Positions 1 through 7,931 of a stretch of DNA of 35,989 bases are shown here, piece after piece (position 1 is the stretch's first letter; the number at the start of each line of letters is the position of its first letter). Below the pieces are notes generated by a model, which was not told the DNA's origin, did no database searches, and saw only the letters and a list, made by a program, of their open reading frames with translations. The translations under genes and the position numbers were made by a program. The stretch comes from Planctomycetaceae bacterium (GTDB lineage: Bacteria > Planctomycetota > Planctomycetia > Gemmatales > Gemmataceae): contig PNLP01000068.1 of NCBI GenBank assembly GCA_013823135.1, positions 1-35,989 on the forward strand. The letters are read 5' to 3'.

Positions 1-302
1 GGGGCGCAGTACAGATCTTGCCAGATTGCCGGGTTACGACTCGTGTGGAACACCGCCAATACCCGAACCTGCGAAGGTTCCTCGCGGTAGTACACGCAGT
101 ACGGGAACCTCCGTACCACGGCCTTGCGGATGTCCGCGAACACATTCGCATGTGCCCGCGGTGACCCCGCGATGCGGTCGAGAACCACCTGCACCGCATT
201 TGCAAACCGCTCCCCAAGGCCCGGCCGCCGGCCTTCGTAGAAGTCGTATCCTTCGTCGAACTCTGCCTGAGCCTCGGGGTCGAGGATTACGGGCAGACTC
301 AC
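1..302 (-). CDS. RelE/ParE-family toxin of a type II toxin-antitoxin pair (3' end cut by window edge)
   Basis: The reading frame starts at a GTG whose bases overlap the stop of the antitoxin gene (GTGA overlap), so the two are translationally coupled. It then runs off the left edge with about 100 residues visible. The product shows the order expected of RelE/ParE toxins: LPVILDPEAQAEFDEGYDFY at the N-terminus (helix with acidic residues), a central LGERFANAVQVVLDRI helix, then a basic strand region (FADIRKAVVRRFPYCVYYR) and a VRVLAVFHTSRNP strand near the end. Family knowledge: these proteins act on ribosome-bound mRNA or on gyrase. Which of the two applies cannot be told here. The gene is probably almost complete, because the family is usually about 95-105 residues long. 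Confidence 0.85.
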   Translation of the reverse strand, partial: MSLPVILDPEAQAEFDEGYDFYEGRRPGLGERFANAVQVVLDRIAGSPRAHANVFADIRKAVVRRFPYCVYYREEPSQVRVLAVFHTSRNPAIWQDLYCA

Positions 303-529
303 TTGGCCCACCTCGCTCGGGCCGCGGCACGCACGGCCTCCCACGAAACGCCGCGCGACGGGTCGGCCTCGGACAGTGCCGCCCGACGTTCCAACTCGGC
401 CCGGACGGCCGGGTCGATTGGCTCGCCGGCCTGCGTCTCATGAACGCTGTCCCAAAGGGCTTCCGCCAAAGCCAGGCGATCGGCCGGGCTAAGGGTGTCG
501 AGGCCGAGTTCTTGGAGGGTGGGGATCAT
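299..529 (-). CDS. Antitoxin, addiction-module component family
   Basis: A 76-residue protein beginning MIPTLQELGLDTLSPADRLA and containing LAEALWDSV, followed by PAVRAELERRAALSEADPS and SWEAVRAAARARW. This is the pattern of the 'putative addiction module component' family (TIGR02574-like): a short helical antitoxin that neutralises a RelE/ParE partner and probably represses its own promoter. The ATG at 527-529 is chosen because the conserved family start lies there; frame upstream of it is repeat-rich and not conserved-looking. It is directly followed by, and overlaps, the toxin gene. The order antitoxin then toxin is the usual one. Confidence 0.88.
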   Translation of the reverse strand: MIPTLQELGLDTLSPADRLALAEALWDSVHETQAGEPIDPAVRAELERRAALSEADPSRGVSWEAVRAAARARWAK

Positions 530-646
530 GGCAACCTCTTCAACCGAACTGGTAAACTGCCCCATCGTATCCATCAACACGCGATTCTGCCAACACCGCG
601 ATTGGGTTACCCAGGGCCGATTCATTCTCGGGCTTGGAGAAAGTAG

Positions 647-716
647 GCGACTCGCTCCGCGAGTCGCTCCCCGGGGTTTGAACGAGGTGGCTGGTGTCAC
701 TCGCGGAGCGAGTGAC
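647..716. repeat. Two related short palindromes (REP-like) upstream of the toxin-antitoxin operon
   Basis: Two 21-base perfect hairpins: 647-667 (arms GCGACTCGC / GCGAGTCGC around TCC) and 696-716 (arms GTCACTCGC / GCGAGTGAC around GGA). Each is nearly the reverse complement of the other, including flanking GTAGG/CCTAC, so the pair can also fold as one larger imperfect stem. They fill the 219-base gap between the antitoxin start and the Rho stop. A role in Rho mRNA 3'-end formation is possible but not shown. Confidence 0.7.
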
Positions 717-748
717 CTACCATCCGAGAATTAAACGACACTGTTGGG

Positions 749-1984
749 TTACCGCACGAACTTGCTCACGGTCATCAGGAACTCGGCGTTCGACTTGGTC
801 TTGGCGAGTTGCTTCACCATTCCCTCCATCGCCTCCACCGGCTTCAGTTGCATCAGGCTGCGGCGCACGAGCGTGATCTGTTCCAGCATCTCGGGCGGTA
901 ACAGGCGTTCTTCTTTCCGCGTGCCCGATGCCCCCAGGTCGATCGCCGGGTAGATTCGTCGTTCGGCAAGCGCCCGGTTCAGCACCAATTCCATGTTCCC
1001 GGTGCCCTTGAACTCTTGGAAGATCACCTCGTCCATCCGGCTGCCGGTCTCGATGAGCGCCGTGCCCAGGATTGTGAGCGAGCCGCCTTCCTCGAACGCG
1101 CGGGCCGAGCCGAAGAGGCGTTTCGGGACTTCCAGTGCCTTCGAGTCCACGCCGCCCGACATGGTGCGCCCGCTGCCCGCCGTCTTGTTGTGTGCGCGTG
1201 CGAGTCGGGTCAGGCTGTCGAGCAACACGAACGTGTCGCGGCCCATTTCGGTGAGCCGTTTCGCACGCTCGACTACCAACCCGGCAAGGCGGATGTGGCT
1301 CGCGGTGTCGCGGTCGGAACTCGACGCGATCACTTCGCACGGCGGCGGGCTTGGTGGCGGCGGGGGCGGAACCGGTTCCGCAGGGGCAGCACCCGCTGCC
1401 GCGACCCCAGCAGCAACGACGGCGGGAACGCTGGCGACGGGCTTCGCGGGACCGATCAGCGTTCGCCGGATGTCGGTGACTTCTTCCGGCCGCTCGTCCA
1501 CGAGCAACACCATCAGGTACATCGACGGATGGTTCTTGATGACGGCCTGTGCGATTTGCTGAAGCAGAACGGTCTTGCCCGTGCGGGGCGGGGCGACGAT
1601 CAGCCCACGCTGGCCCATGCCGATGGGCGTGAACATGTCCATCACGCGAGTGGTCAGCGGCTCGGGGCCAGTCTCCAACCGAATCCACTTCGTGGGGTCG
1701 GTGGCGGTGAGTTCTTCCCAGTGGCGCCGCTTGAAGAGCTTGGCGTCGTTCCCCTCGATTCGCTCGACGGTCCCGAGACGCGGGCCGGTCGTGCCGCGGC
1801 GTGCGGGTTCGAGCTGGCCCGAAAGGTGCAACCCCTCGGCAAGCTGGAAGCGGTCGATGAGTTGCCCCGAGACGTAGGCGTCGGCCGGCGTCGGGGCGTA
1901 GTGGCGGGCAGGGTTGCGGAGGAACCCGTAACCCTTGGGATGCATTTCGAGCACCCCTTGCGCCGTGGTGCGCGGGTCGGACAT
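749..1984 (-). CDS. rho: Transcription termination factor Rho with an Ala/Pro-rich insertion
   Basis: RNA-dependent ATPase/helicase that ends transcription; 411 residues from the ATG at 1982-1984. That start is preferred over an in-frame TTG five codons upstream because GGGA sits 9 bases before it. The protein begins directly in the cold-shock RNA-binding domain (GVLEMHPKGYGFLRNPARHY), so the usual N-terminal helix bundle is missing. The Walker A motif is APPRTGKT (residues 131-138). The catalytic loop is DERPEEVTDIRR (163-174), Walker B is FVLLDSLTRLARA, and the R-loop/secondary-channel part is EFKGTGNMEL with SGTRKEE. Between DERPEEVTDIRR and EVIASSSDRD lies a 42-residue Ala/Val/Pro segment (175-216, nt 1337-1462) ending in a proline run, where E. 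coli Rho has only four residues. All catalytic motifs are intact, so the protein is probably active. Confidence 0.97.
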   Translation of the reverse strand: MSDPRTTAQGVLEMHPKGYGFLRNPARHYAPTPADAYVSGQLIDRFQLAEGLHLSGQLEPARRGTTGPRLGTVERIEGNDAKLFKRRHWEELTATDPTKWIRLETGPEPLTTRVMDMFTPIGMGQRGLIVAPPRTGKTVLLQQIAQAVIKNHPSMYLMVLLVDERPEEVTDIRRTLIGPAKPVASVPAVVAAGVAAAGAAPAEPVPPPPPPSPPPCEVIASSSDRDTASHIRLAGLVVERAKRLTEMGRDTFVLLDSLTRLARAHNKTAGSGRTMSGGVDSKALEVPKRLFGSARAFEEGGSLTILGTALIETGSRMDEVIFQEFKGTGNMELVLNRALAERRIYPAIDLGASGTRKEERLLPPEMLEQITLVRRSLMQLKPVEAMEGMVKQLAKTKSNAEFLMTVSKFVR

Positions 1985-2419
1985 GCAGAATATTCCCAAT
2001 CGGGGGCCGCCGTTGATTGCAGGGCAGCCAGGAGACAGACGGACGAACCTAACGAACGAGCGGAACGCGAAGCGGACGGGCGGCGGAGATCGAGTCGCCA
2101 GTGGTGAGTAGATTGTAGTGGGTTTCAGGGGTCAGAGGAAAGAGAGAACCTGGGACGGATGGCGAGAACGCCGTTTCCGGTCCCTTCTCATTGATTCCGG
2201 CCGAAGGGGGGGACCCCGTTTCCGGAATCATTTAGAAGTCCGGAATCAACCACACTGGACCGGAATGACAACCATGATAACGGAGTCAAACGCCAGTCCC
2301 GAATGCACGTTAGGGCGACCCGCGCAGGGTATGTCGCCTTGGGGTGTTTCCGGAATGATTGCCGGAATCAACGGGAGCCGCCACAAATCGAGCCTGCGGG
2401 CTGCTGGAAGTGCAACATC
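1985..2419. other. Gene-free region with repeated CCGGAAT motif
   Basis: I see no convincing gene in this 435-base stretch upstream of rho. The motif CCGGAATSA occurs five times in one orientation (about 2222, 2240, 2260, 2350 and 2362) and once inverted (TGATTCCGG, 2192-2200). The inverted copy and the 2222-2230 copy form a 9-base stem whose loop contains GGGGGG/CCCC. The rho promoter must lie in the left part of this stretch, but I could not pick out a -35/-10 pair. Confidence 0.5.
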
Positions 2420-2785
2420 TCAGCCGCGTCGCCGTTGCTCTCCGGGTCGCACCTGCCATAAACCGATTTGGTGGCCACGATCACTGAAGCCTCCCACAAA
2501 CGCCGTGACCTCGCTTCCAATGGGGCACCAGTCATCGGCGCGGTAATGCTCGGGAGTCAATCCCGCGATACAGACGATCTCGAGCAATGCCGGGAAGCCA
2601 ACACCAATGTCGATCCAGGCACCGAAGTGAGCTTTTGCGATGACAACGCCCGTGACCGACTGACCGGTGGTAAGACGCTCCTTCAGAGAGGACCACTCCG
2701 ACTCAGTGCGTTCCAGTTCCGCTTCGGTCTTCCCTTCAGTCGGGAACCGCTCGGACAGCAAACGCCCCCAATCGGTGTAATCCAT
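2420..2785 (-). CDS. Small single-S1-domain protein
   Basis: A 121-residue protein with an acidic/amphipathic N-terminal helix (EAELERTESEWSSLKERL) followed by an S1/OB-like segment: GQSVTGVVIAKAHFGAWIDI, then the characteristic G-V-G-F-P-A-L-L-E-I strand and IGSEVTAFVGGF near the end. S1 domains bind single-stranded RNA. Here the domain stands alone rather than in ribosomal protein S1 or a nuclease. The start at 2783-2785 has AGGGA about 10 bases upstream. The C-terminus (PGEQRRRG) is short and basic. Similar small S1 proteins occur in planctomycetes, often as uncharacterised proteins. The exact role is unknown. Confidence 0.7.
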   Translation of the reverse strand: MDYTDWGRLLSERFPTEGKTEAELERTESEWSSLKERLTTGQSVTGVVIAKAHFGAWIDIGVGFPALLEIVCIAGLTPEHYRADDWCPIGSEVTAFVGGFSDRGHQIGLWQVRPGEQRRRG

Positions 2786-2844
2786 CTCTGGTGCGTCCCT
2801 CGTTCGCTTCAAGAATCGCCGTGGGTGTTCCGGCGACCGACACC

Positions 2845-3783
2845 TCACTTCGCCAGCGTGATGTCCAGTGGGTGGCGGCGTTTCGCCTCGTCGCGCTTGA
2901 AGATGGGGCCGACTTCCACCACGCAGTTCTCGCCGTCCGCCTTCACCCACGCGCAGTCTGGTGCGGCCGGGCCGGTGTCGTGCGGGTAGTACGCGCTCGC
3001 CTTCTTCACCTCGACCTTCTTCCCGTTGATCCGCGGCCAGCCGAACGTTACGTTCACCTTGGGAATGTTCGAAGCCGGAATCTTCGACGTGCTGTACACC
3101 TCCACGAACGCCGAGTGGCGGTCCCAGAAGGTGAAGTCGTCGCCCTCGAAGCGGATGCTGCCGACCGGGTGAGCCTTCCCGGCCGCGTCCTTGACCTGAC
3201 AGCGGAACCACGTGTGTGGCTTGCCGTCCTTCTTCTCGGTCGCGTCCTTCACGATCTCGTAGGTGTAGGTGCCCTTGGTCCACGCGAACGGTCGCCGCAC
3301 GCTCGTGAACTCGCCCTCGTAACCAGCGCTCTCGACGAGGCTATCGTCGCCCGCACCCTTGACGTGGTCGAGACCGATCGGCGTTTTCTGGTCCTTCGAC
3401 CAGCGGGAGAAGATCGCGCCCTTTCCGGGGAAGACGCGTTCGCGTGATTCCTTCGACGCCCAGCCGTTGATGTTCGTCTGGATGCCGCCGTAGAACTGCA
3501 ACCCGTTGATGAAGCCGACGCCGACAGGGGCGATGTACAGGTTGCACGTCGCGGGCACGTCGCGGTCGATCGTCACGTCGATGGCGAGCGAATCGAAGTG
3601 CTCGGTTTTGCCCGCGAGATCCCACCAGATGTTCGCGACGTGCCACGGATACCTCGGCAGTTTCACGCCCGCAGCCTTGGCCATCTCGGGGGGCGAGGGC
3701 TGTGCGCTCGGGTCGTCGGCCGCGCTGGCGAGTGCAACTACCGACACGGCCATCGCGAGGCAGAGGGTGCGAACTGCGGTCAT
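2845..3783 (-). CDS. Secreted DUF3472-like protein
   Basis: 312 residues with a cleavable Sec signal (MTAVRTLCLAMAVSVVALASA). The mature part contains FINGLQFYGGIQTNINGW followed by VFPGKGAIFSRWSKD and GTYTYEIVKD. The pattern (an aromatic/Gly 'G-GIQ' strand, then 'FS-W') resembles the DUF3472 family, a beta-rich extracellular domain sometimes found with carbohydrate-related proteins. The rest, with WFRCQVKD and DFTFWDRHSAFVEVYS, also looks all-beta. It ends in KRDEAKRRHPLDITLAK. No catalytic motif is obvious. It lies between an S1 protein and a membrane protein with 60-150-base gaps, so co-transcription is uncertain. The family call is from memory of the motif. Confidence 0.65.
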   Translation of the reverse strand: MTAVRTLCLAMAVSVVALASAADDPSAQPSPPEMAKAAGVKLPRYPWHVANIWWDLAGKTEHFDSLAIDVTIDRDVPATCNLYIAPVGVGFINGLQFYGGIQTNINGWASKESRERVFPGKGAIFSRWSKDQKTPIGLDHVKGAGDDSLVESAGYEGEFTSVRRPFAWTKGTYTYEIVKDATEKKDGKPHTWFRCQVKDAAGKAHPVGSIRFEGDDFTFWDRHSAFVEVYSTSKIPASNIPKVNVTFGWPRINGKKVEVKKASAYYPHDTGPAAPDCAWVKADGENCVVEVGPIFKRDEAKRRHPLDITLAK

Positions 3784-3933
3784 AACGGCTCACGTCGTCC
3801 AGGGAGAGTGAAGAAATTCAACAGGGATTGGACGTGCGTCAAATGCGAACTATTCGACTGTGCGTAACACGTCGGGCTCGCGTGACATATTCAGTGAAAG
3901 GCAATCCCGCGAGCTTGACCGGTTACACCCGAT

Positions 3934-4293
3934 TCAACTTCCGGTCCCTGGTGGGGTGTCGGCCTTCTGCCAGGGCCAGCGGCCTTCCAGTTCGACCTGA
4001 AGTGAGATGCTCAGGAACGTGCGGATCACGACAATCAGGCCGAGTACAAGCACCCCTTCAAGCGTCGGGGTGACGGCGACCGTGCGGATGATGTCGGCGG
4101 CAACCAGGAACTCGAGCCCGAGCAGAATGCCCCGGCCGAGATCCTGGCGGAACTGGCGATAACCTTCCGCATTGCGTCGGCCGGTTACGGCGTATCGGCC
4201 GGTCGCCACGACGAGCCCGAGAACGATGGCGAGGACGCCGGCCCCGTCGATGACGATCCCGCACGTTTCGACGACATCGCGGAATGATGGCAC
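3934..4293 (-). CDS. DUF1622 family small membrane protein
   Basis: 119 residues starting at a GTG (4291-4293) with a strong GGGAGGG Shine-Dalgarno about 7-9 bases upstream. Two to three membrane helices: VVETCGIVIDGAGVLAIVLG near the N-terminus and the strongly conserved block DLGRGILLGLEFLVAADIIR followed by LEGVLVLGLIVVIRTFLSIS. The latter, with the ending ELEGRWPW, is the DUF1622 signature. Function of the family is unknown; it is found widely as a lone inner-membrane protein. Downstream on the same strand, 240 bases after the next gene's start, is the DUF3472-like gene. Confidence 0.88.
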   Translation of the reverse strand: MPSFRDVVETCGIVIDGAGVLAIVLGLVVATGRYAVTGRRNAEGYRQFRQDLGRGILLGLEFLVAADIIRTVAVTPTLEGVLVLGLIVVIRTFLSISLQVELEGRWPWQKADTPPGTGS

Positions 4294-4351
4294 GGCGTAA
4301 CCCTCCCGTGTTTGGCCCCGCTCCTTCGCGGTCGCGGCTCGCCAGGCAATC

Positions 4352-4693
4352 TCACCCCTGTGCCGGTCGCTGGGTTGGGCGCAGGCGGCGGTTCGGGTCC
4401 ACCTCGACCACGCCGAACGACTGCTCGTGCCGGCTGATCACCAGACGCAACACCTCGGCCAGTTTCTTCGCCGTCACGAAGTTCATGATGAGCCGGTGCG
4501 ACAGAACAACCGGTTCCGGGCCGGTCGGCCCCATCAACTGCGCGTGCATACCCAGGTCGAGCAGAACCTCGTCGAGCGTCGGCGTCACGCGGAAGTAGTT
4601 CGCGTAGACGTTCTCCATGTCCGCCGCGTCGATGGGAACCTGAATCTGCTGTGCCGGGGTTTGCTGAACTTGTGGGGTCGTTGGGTCAGACAC
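4352..4693 (-). CDS. DUF3467 domain protein
   Basis: 113 residues from a GTG at 4691-4693 with GGAG 7 bases upstream. It has a short Gln/Pro-rich N-terminus, then MENVYANYFRVTPTLDEVLL, LSHRLIMNFVTAKKLAEVL and RHEQSFGVVEVD. This pattern ('YAN-x-F-x-V', then 'R-x-x-x-x-x-x-A-K-x-L') is that of DUF3467, a small family of unknown function. The gap to the downstream DUF1622 gene is 58 bases in the same direction, so the two could be one transcript. No membrane segment or signal. Confidence 0.8.
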   Translation of the reverse strand: MSDPTTPQVQQTPAQQIQVPIDAADMENVYANYFRVTPTLDEVLLDLGMHAQLMGPTGPEPVVLSHRLIMNFVTAKKLAEVLRLVISRHEQSFGVVEVDPNRRLRPTQRPAQG

Positions 4694-4879
4694 GAGAATG
4701 CTCCAGTTGGGGTAGGGTGTCGGAAGACGTTGTGCCGGCCACGGCAATCGCAACCGTGTCTTCGACAGGACTTCAGAGGGGAACCCGACCACTTGGCGGA
4801 TCAAGCCCCTCGGTTTCGGGAACAGACACTGATCGGCATGGGTACGAAGCAACGTCCCAATTGAGTGCCTTGTCTTCTA

Positions 4880-5002
4880 CCTCCCCCCTTGTGGGGGAGG
4901 TCGGCGAGTCTTCGAGCCGGGTGGGGGGGTAAAGCCTCAACAGTTCGTAAGCCTTACCCCCCACCCGCCACTTCGTGGCGACCTCCCCCACAAGGGGGGA
5001 GG
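4880..5002. repeat. Long palindrome with 24-base perfect arms
   Basis: Left arm 4880-4903 (begins CCTCCCCCCTTGTGGGGGAG) and right arm 4979-5002 are perfect reverse complements of 24 bases. The inner part adds a second, imperfect stem (CCGGGTGGGGGGGTAAAG about 4918-4934 against 4951-4967), so the whole 123 bases can fold as a cruciform. It lies in the 420-base gap 4694-5113 between two minus-strand genes. The rest of that gap holds nothing else I can recognise. Confidence 0.85.
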
Positions 5003-5113
5003 TTAAGAACGAAGATCGGCACAAGGTGTCAGGAAATTACTTCAGACCAATTCCTTAGTTTGTAATCCTCTCACGAAGAGAGTAGCCCCAACAGTATATT
5101 GCCGGGGGTTCGC

Positions 5114-7747
5114 TCAGTCGCCGCCGATCTCGTCCTCGAAGCGGAAGACGGCAGCGACCTTCTTCGCGGGGTTGTCCGGATCGACCGTCATGCCGCCGAT
5201 GAAGATGCTTCGCTTGCTGCCGGTCGGGGTCGGCGTCGTGACCACGGTCGGCCCGCTCAGAATGCCGCTCTCTTCCTTGCCGTCCCAGCGGTAACCGGGG
5301 AGTTGTTTCTGCCAGACGACCTTCCCCGTGTGCGGGTTCAGGCAGACCGCGTTCCCCTCACGACTCACGGCGTACACTGCGACCGGCATTCCGCCCGTCG
5401 TGGCGACCGCCGGCGGTGCCATGATCGCGCCGCCGATGCCGGTCTTCCACCGGAGCTTCCCCGTCTTGCGCTCGATGGCGTAAACCTGCCCGTCGCGCGA
5501 GGCGGCGTAGACGCTGAACGCATCGCCCGTCAGTGCCGTGTGAACTGAGCGTGGCATGTCGAACCGCCAGGTTTCCTTGCCAGTGTCGGCGTCGAGACAC
5601 ACGACCGCGCCGGCGGCATCCTTGTCCTTGCTCTCGCCTTCCTCGGGGTAATGGTGAACGTCGGCCACCATGTTCCCGGTGCCGACGCCGTAGAACACGG
5701 ACTTGCCCAGCACGAACGGCGCGCCAAAGGAACGCAGCTTCAGATCGGTTCGCCACAGTTCCTTGCCGGTCTCGGTGTCGAGCGCCACGGCGACGAACGA
5801 GTACAGCCCGCTGCCGATGAACACGCGATTGCCGCTGACGGCCGGTGCCGCATCGACGTGAATCCCCACGTCCTTGCCGCCCTTGAACTGCCACAAGCGG
5901 TTGCCGGTTTTCGTGTCGGCAGCGATCACGCCATCATCCCCGGCTGGGAAGAACAGTTTGCCGCCCGCGACGGCGGGAGCGCCCTCCGTGTGGCTCACGG
6001 TCTTGATCGGTTCGCCCCAAGCGGGCTTGCCGTCGGCCACGTTCACGCAGAACAGTCGGCAATCGGTGTCCTCGTGAAGCCCTTCGCCACAGAACAACTT
6101 CCCGTCCGCGATGGTGGGGGTGCAGAATACGGGCTTGAGCTTCTCGCGGAACGCCCAGATAAGTTCGCCCGTCTCGGGGTTCATGCACGCCAACCGCCCG
6201 CCGGGGAATCCGACGTTCCGCATGCCGAAGTAGAGCCGATCACCGGTCACCACAACGCCGGACAGCACCTCCGCGCGAATCGGTTCCTTCTGGCCCTCGT
6301 CGAGTTCGTAAGCCTCGACGGCATGCGCCGACACCAACCGCGGGCCGATGGCGTCGGCGTCTCCGGTCTCGGTGCCCACGGCAACCGGACCTTGCGACCC
6401 GCCCGCCACGAGGAACGTGAACCCGCACAGAACCAGCGTGGCGAGCCCGACCGATTCACCCGACAAACTCAACCGGCGATCAACGGGTGTTCCATCGGGC
6501 GCGAGATCGGCCGAGCGCGTCAGGTAGCGATACCCGGCGTAGAGTGTCGCAACGAGCATGGCGATGCCGATGAACGTGAACTCCCGCAGCGGGGGTTCGA
6601 GGTTCGTGCGCCACTGCCAGTCTGCGAACCACGCCACGAACAGCGCCGAAAGCCCCGCGAACGCGGACAGCCCGGCGAGCGACCAGATTTCCGTTTTCCC
6701 CGGCACGTTCGTGAGGCTGGCATCCTCGGCGACCATTCGCCGGTAGCGTCGGCCCGACCACAGCAGCCCGATCGCCGCGATCACCGTGAGGTAGATCGTG
6801 AACGCCTTCAGCCCGAACGCCCACCGTGCGGGGAGGTATTCCTGCACGAGCCAGTACACCAGCGCGAGTGTGCTGTTGATGCTGGCAACGACGAGGAACG
6901 CCCGCCAGCGCTTCATGCCGATGGCCATGCGGGCGAACACGCCGGGGAACAGCGCCGCGATGATCGCCAGCGGCCCGAGCAGGACCACGGAGGGGATCAC
7001 CCCTAGCAGCGCCACGGGGTCATTCCCATTGCGCGTTGGTTCGAGAGGGGGAGACACGGAGAGGGGGAGACACGGAGAGAAAACACCGTCGCACGCTTTG
7101 TCTTCCTCTCCCCCTCTCCGTGTCTCCGTGTCTCCCCCTCTATCCGAGGCGTCGCCTTCAAACCCATCACACTTCTTGGAAGAGGGTGGTCCGAAGCCCG
7201 GCTTCTCGTTCTCGTCGGCCATTGGGGGCTTGGCCTTCTTCGCCAGTCCGTCCTCGATCACCTTCACCATCTCGGCCGTGGTTCCCTTGAACGTGCGGCG
7301 CAGGAACGGCTCGCCGTGCAGGAACGCCCAGCGAATCGTTTTGGTTTCGGGGTCCGGCGTGCCCTGAAGCGAGAACCACGACCCCTCCACGAACGCCATC
7401 GCCTCGTACAGACCGTTCTGCTTGATCGCGAAGATCACGACCTTGCGGCTCGGGTCGAGGCGTTCGAGGATCGTCTTGGTGTCGCCGGCTTTCTTGGCGT
7501 CGTCGTCGCCCGTCATGTTCACGGGGATTCGCTCGAACGGCGGCTCGCCCTTGAGCTTCTTCTCGACCTTGAAGGTGGCCGACGGCTTGTCCGGATCGAC
7601 CTTCTCGACGGACGCCACGAAGATGAACTTCTGGGATTCCAGCACCTCGTCGAGGTGGGTAAGTTTCTTGATGACCGCGGACGCCTGCGTGGCGGTCAGG
7701 AGCAAAGCGGGCAGGAGAAGGAGTGTGCGAAAGAAGCGAAGTCGCAT
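5114..7747 (-). CDS. Membrane-anchored PQQ-type beta-propeller protein with N-terminal exported domain
   Basis: 877 residues. Order: signal peptide (1-24, LLLLPALLLTATQASA), an exported mixed domain to about 180 (VIKKLTHLDEVLESQKFIFV...), a low-complexity linker, about six membrane helices (roughly 246-275, 282-301, 314-330, 357-374, 390-406, 432-449), then a beta-propeller from about 495 to the end. The propeller has repeated PQQ-like blades such as ACMNPETGELIWAF, IAADTKTGNRLWQFKGG, VALDTETGKELWRTDL, YAIERKTGKLRWKTGI and VCLNPHTGKVVWQKQL. Such blades occur in BamB and quinoprotein dehydrogenases. I see no dehydrogenase active site, so a binding or scaffold role is more likely. Residues about 203-235 are encoded by an intragenic palindrome (7044-7141) and look non-native (RGGDTETRRGGEED, LPLSVSPP). 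Confidence 0.85.
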   Translation of the reverse strand: MRLRFFRTLLLLPALLLTATQASAVIKKLTHLDEVLESQKFIFVASVEKVDPDKPSATFKVEKKLKGEPPFERIPVNMTGDDDAKKAGDTKTILERLDPSRKVVIFAIKQNGLYEAMAFVEGSWFSLQGTPDPETKTIRWAFLHGEPFLRRTFKGTTAEMVKVIEDGLAKKAKPPMADENEKPGFGPPSSKKCDGFEGDASDRGGDTETRRGGEEDKACDGVFSPCLPLSVSPPLEPTRNGNDPVALLGVIPSVVLLGPLAIIAALFPGVFARMAIGMKRWRAFLVVASINSTLALVYWLVQEYLPARWAFGLKAFTIYLTVIAAIGLLWSGRRYRRMVAEDASLTNVPGKTEIWSLAGLSAFAGLSALFVAWFADWQWRTNLEPPLREFTFIGIAMLVATLYAGYRYLTRSADLAPDGTPVDRRLSLSGESVGLATLVLCGFTFLVAGGSQGPVAVGTETGDADAIGPRLVSAHAVEAYELDEGQKEPIRAEVLSGVVVTGDRLYFGMRNVGFPGGRLACMNPETGELIWAFREKLKPVFCTPTIADGKLFCGEGLHEDTDCRLFCVNVADGKPAWGEPIKTVSHTEGAPAVAGGKLFFPAGDDGVIAADTKTGNRLWQFKGGKDVGIHVDAAPAVSGNRVFIGSGLYSFVAVALDTETGKELWRTDLKLRSFGAPFVLGKSVFYGVGTGNMVADVHHYPEEGESKDKDAAGAVVCLDADTGKETWRFDMPRSVHTALTGDAFSVYAASRDGQVYAIERKTGKLRWKTGIGGAIMAPPAVATTGGMPVAVYAVSREGNAVCLNPHTGKVVWQKQLPGYRWDGKEESGILSGPTVVTTPTPTGSKRSIFIGGMTVDPDNPAKKVAAVFRFEDEIGGD
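7044..7141. repeat. Palindromic repeat inside a coding sequence
   Basis: Left arm 7044-7079 contains AGAGGGGGAGACACGGAGAG (with the unit GGGGGAGACACGGAGAG repeated), and the right arm 7106-7141 contains its reverse complement with the units in rearranged order. About 26 bases separate them. The element sits in the linker between the exported domain and the first membrane helix of the propeller protein and is read through without a stop. Its look is like that of the intergenic palindromes in this window. Confidence 0.8.
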
Positions 7748-7931
7748 GGCGGGTTGGTCCTGAAACGCGGCAGCGTTCGGGTCAATGATAGCCGATGCGG
7801 TGCAAGCGAGAAGTAGATTCCGCTCTCGGCGGATGCACGATCGCCGGTAATATCCTTGTTGGTACGCCCTTGCTTCCGTGCTACACTCGTTCCATCTTCA
7901 AACCGATTCGTCGATTCGACGGACCCCGCCG

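Noticed and set aside
647..716. A CRISPR-like or tRNA-like structure in the short palindromes
   Set aside because: Only two copies, no spacer regularity and no cloverleaf.
2118..2546. A 142-residue plus-strand frame between rho and the S1 gene
   Set aside because: It crosses the CCGGAAT repeats and the antisense of the S1 gene; composition is not protein-like.
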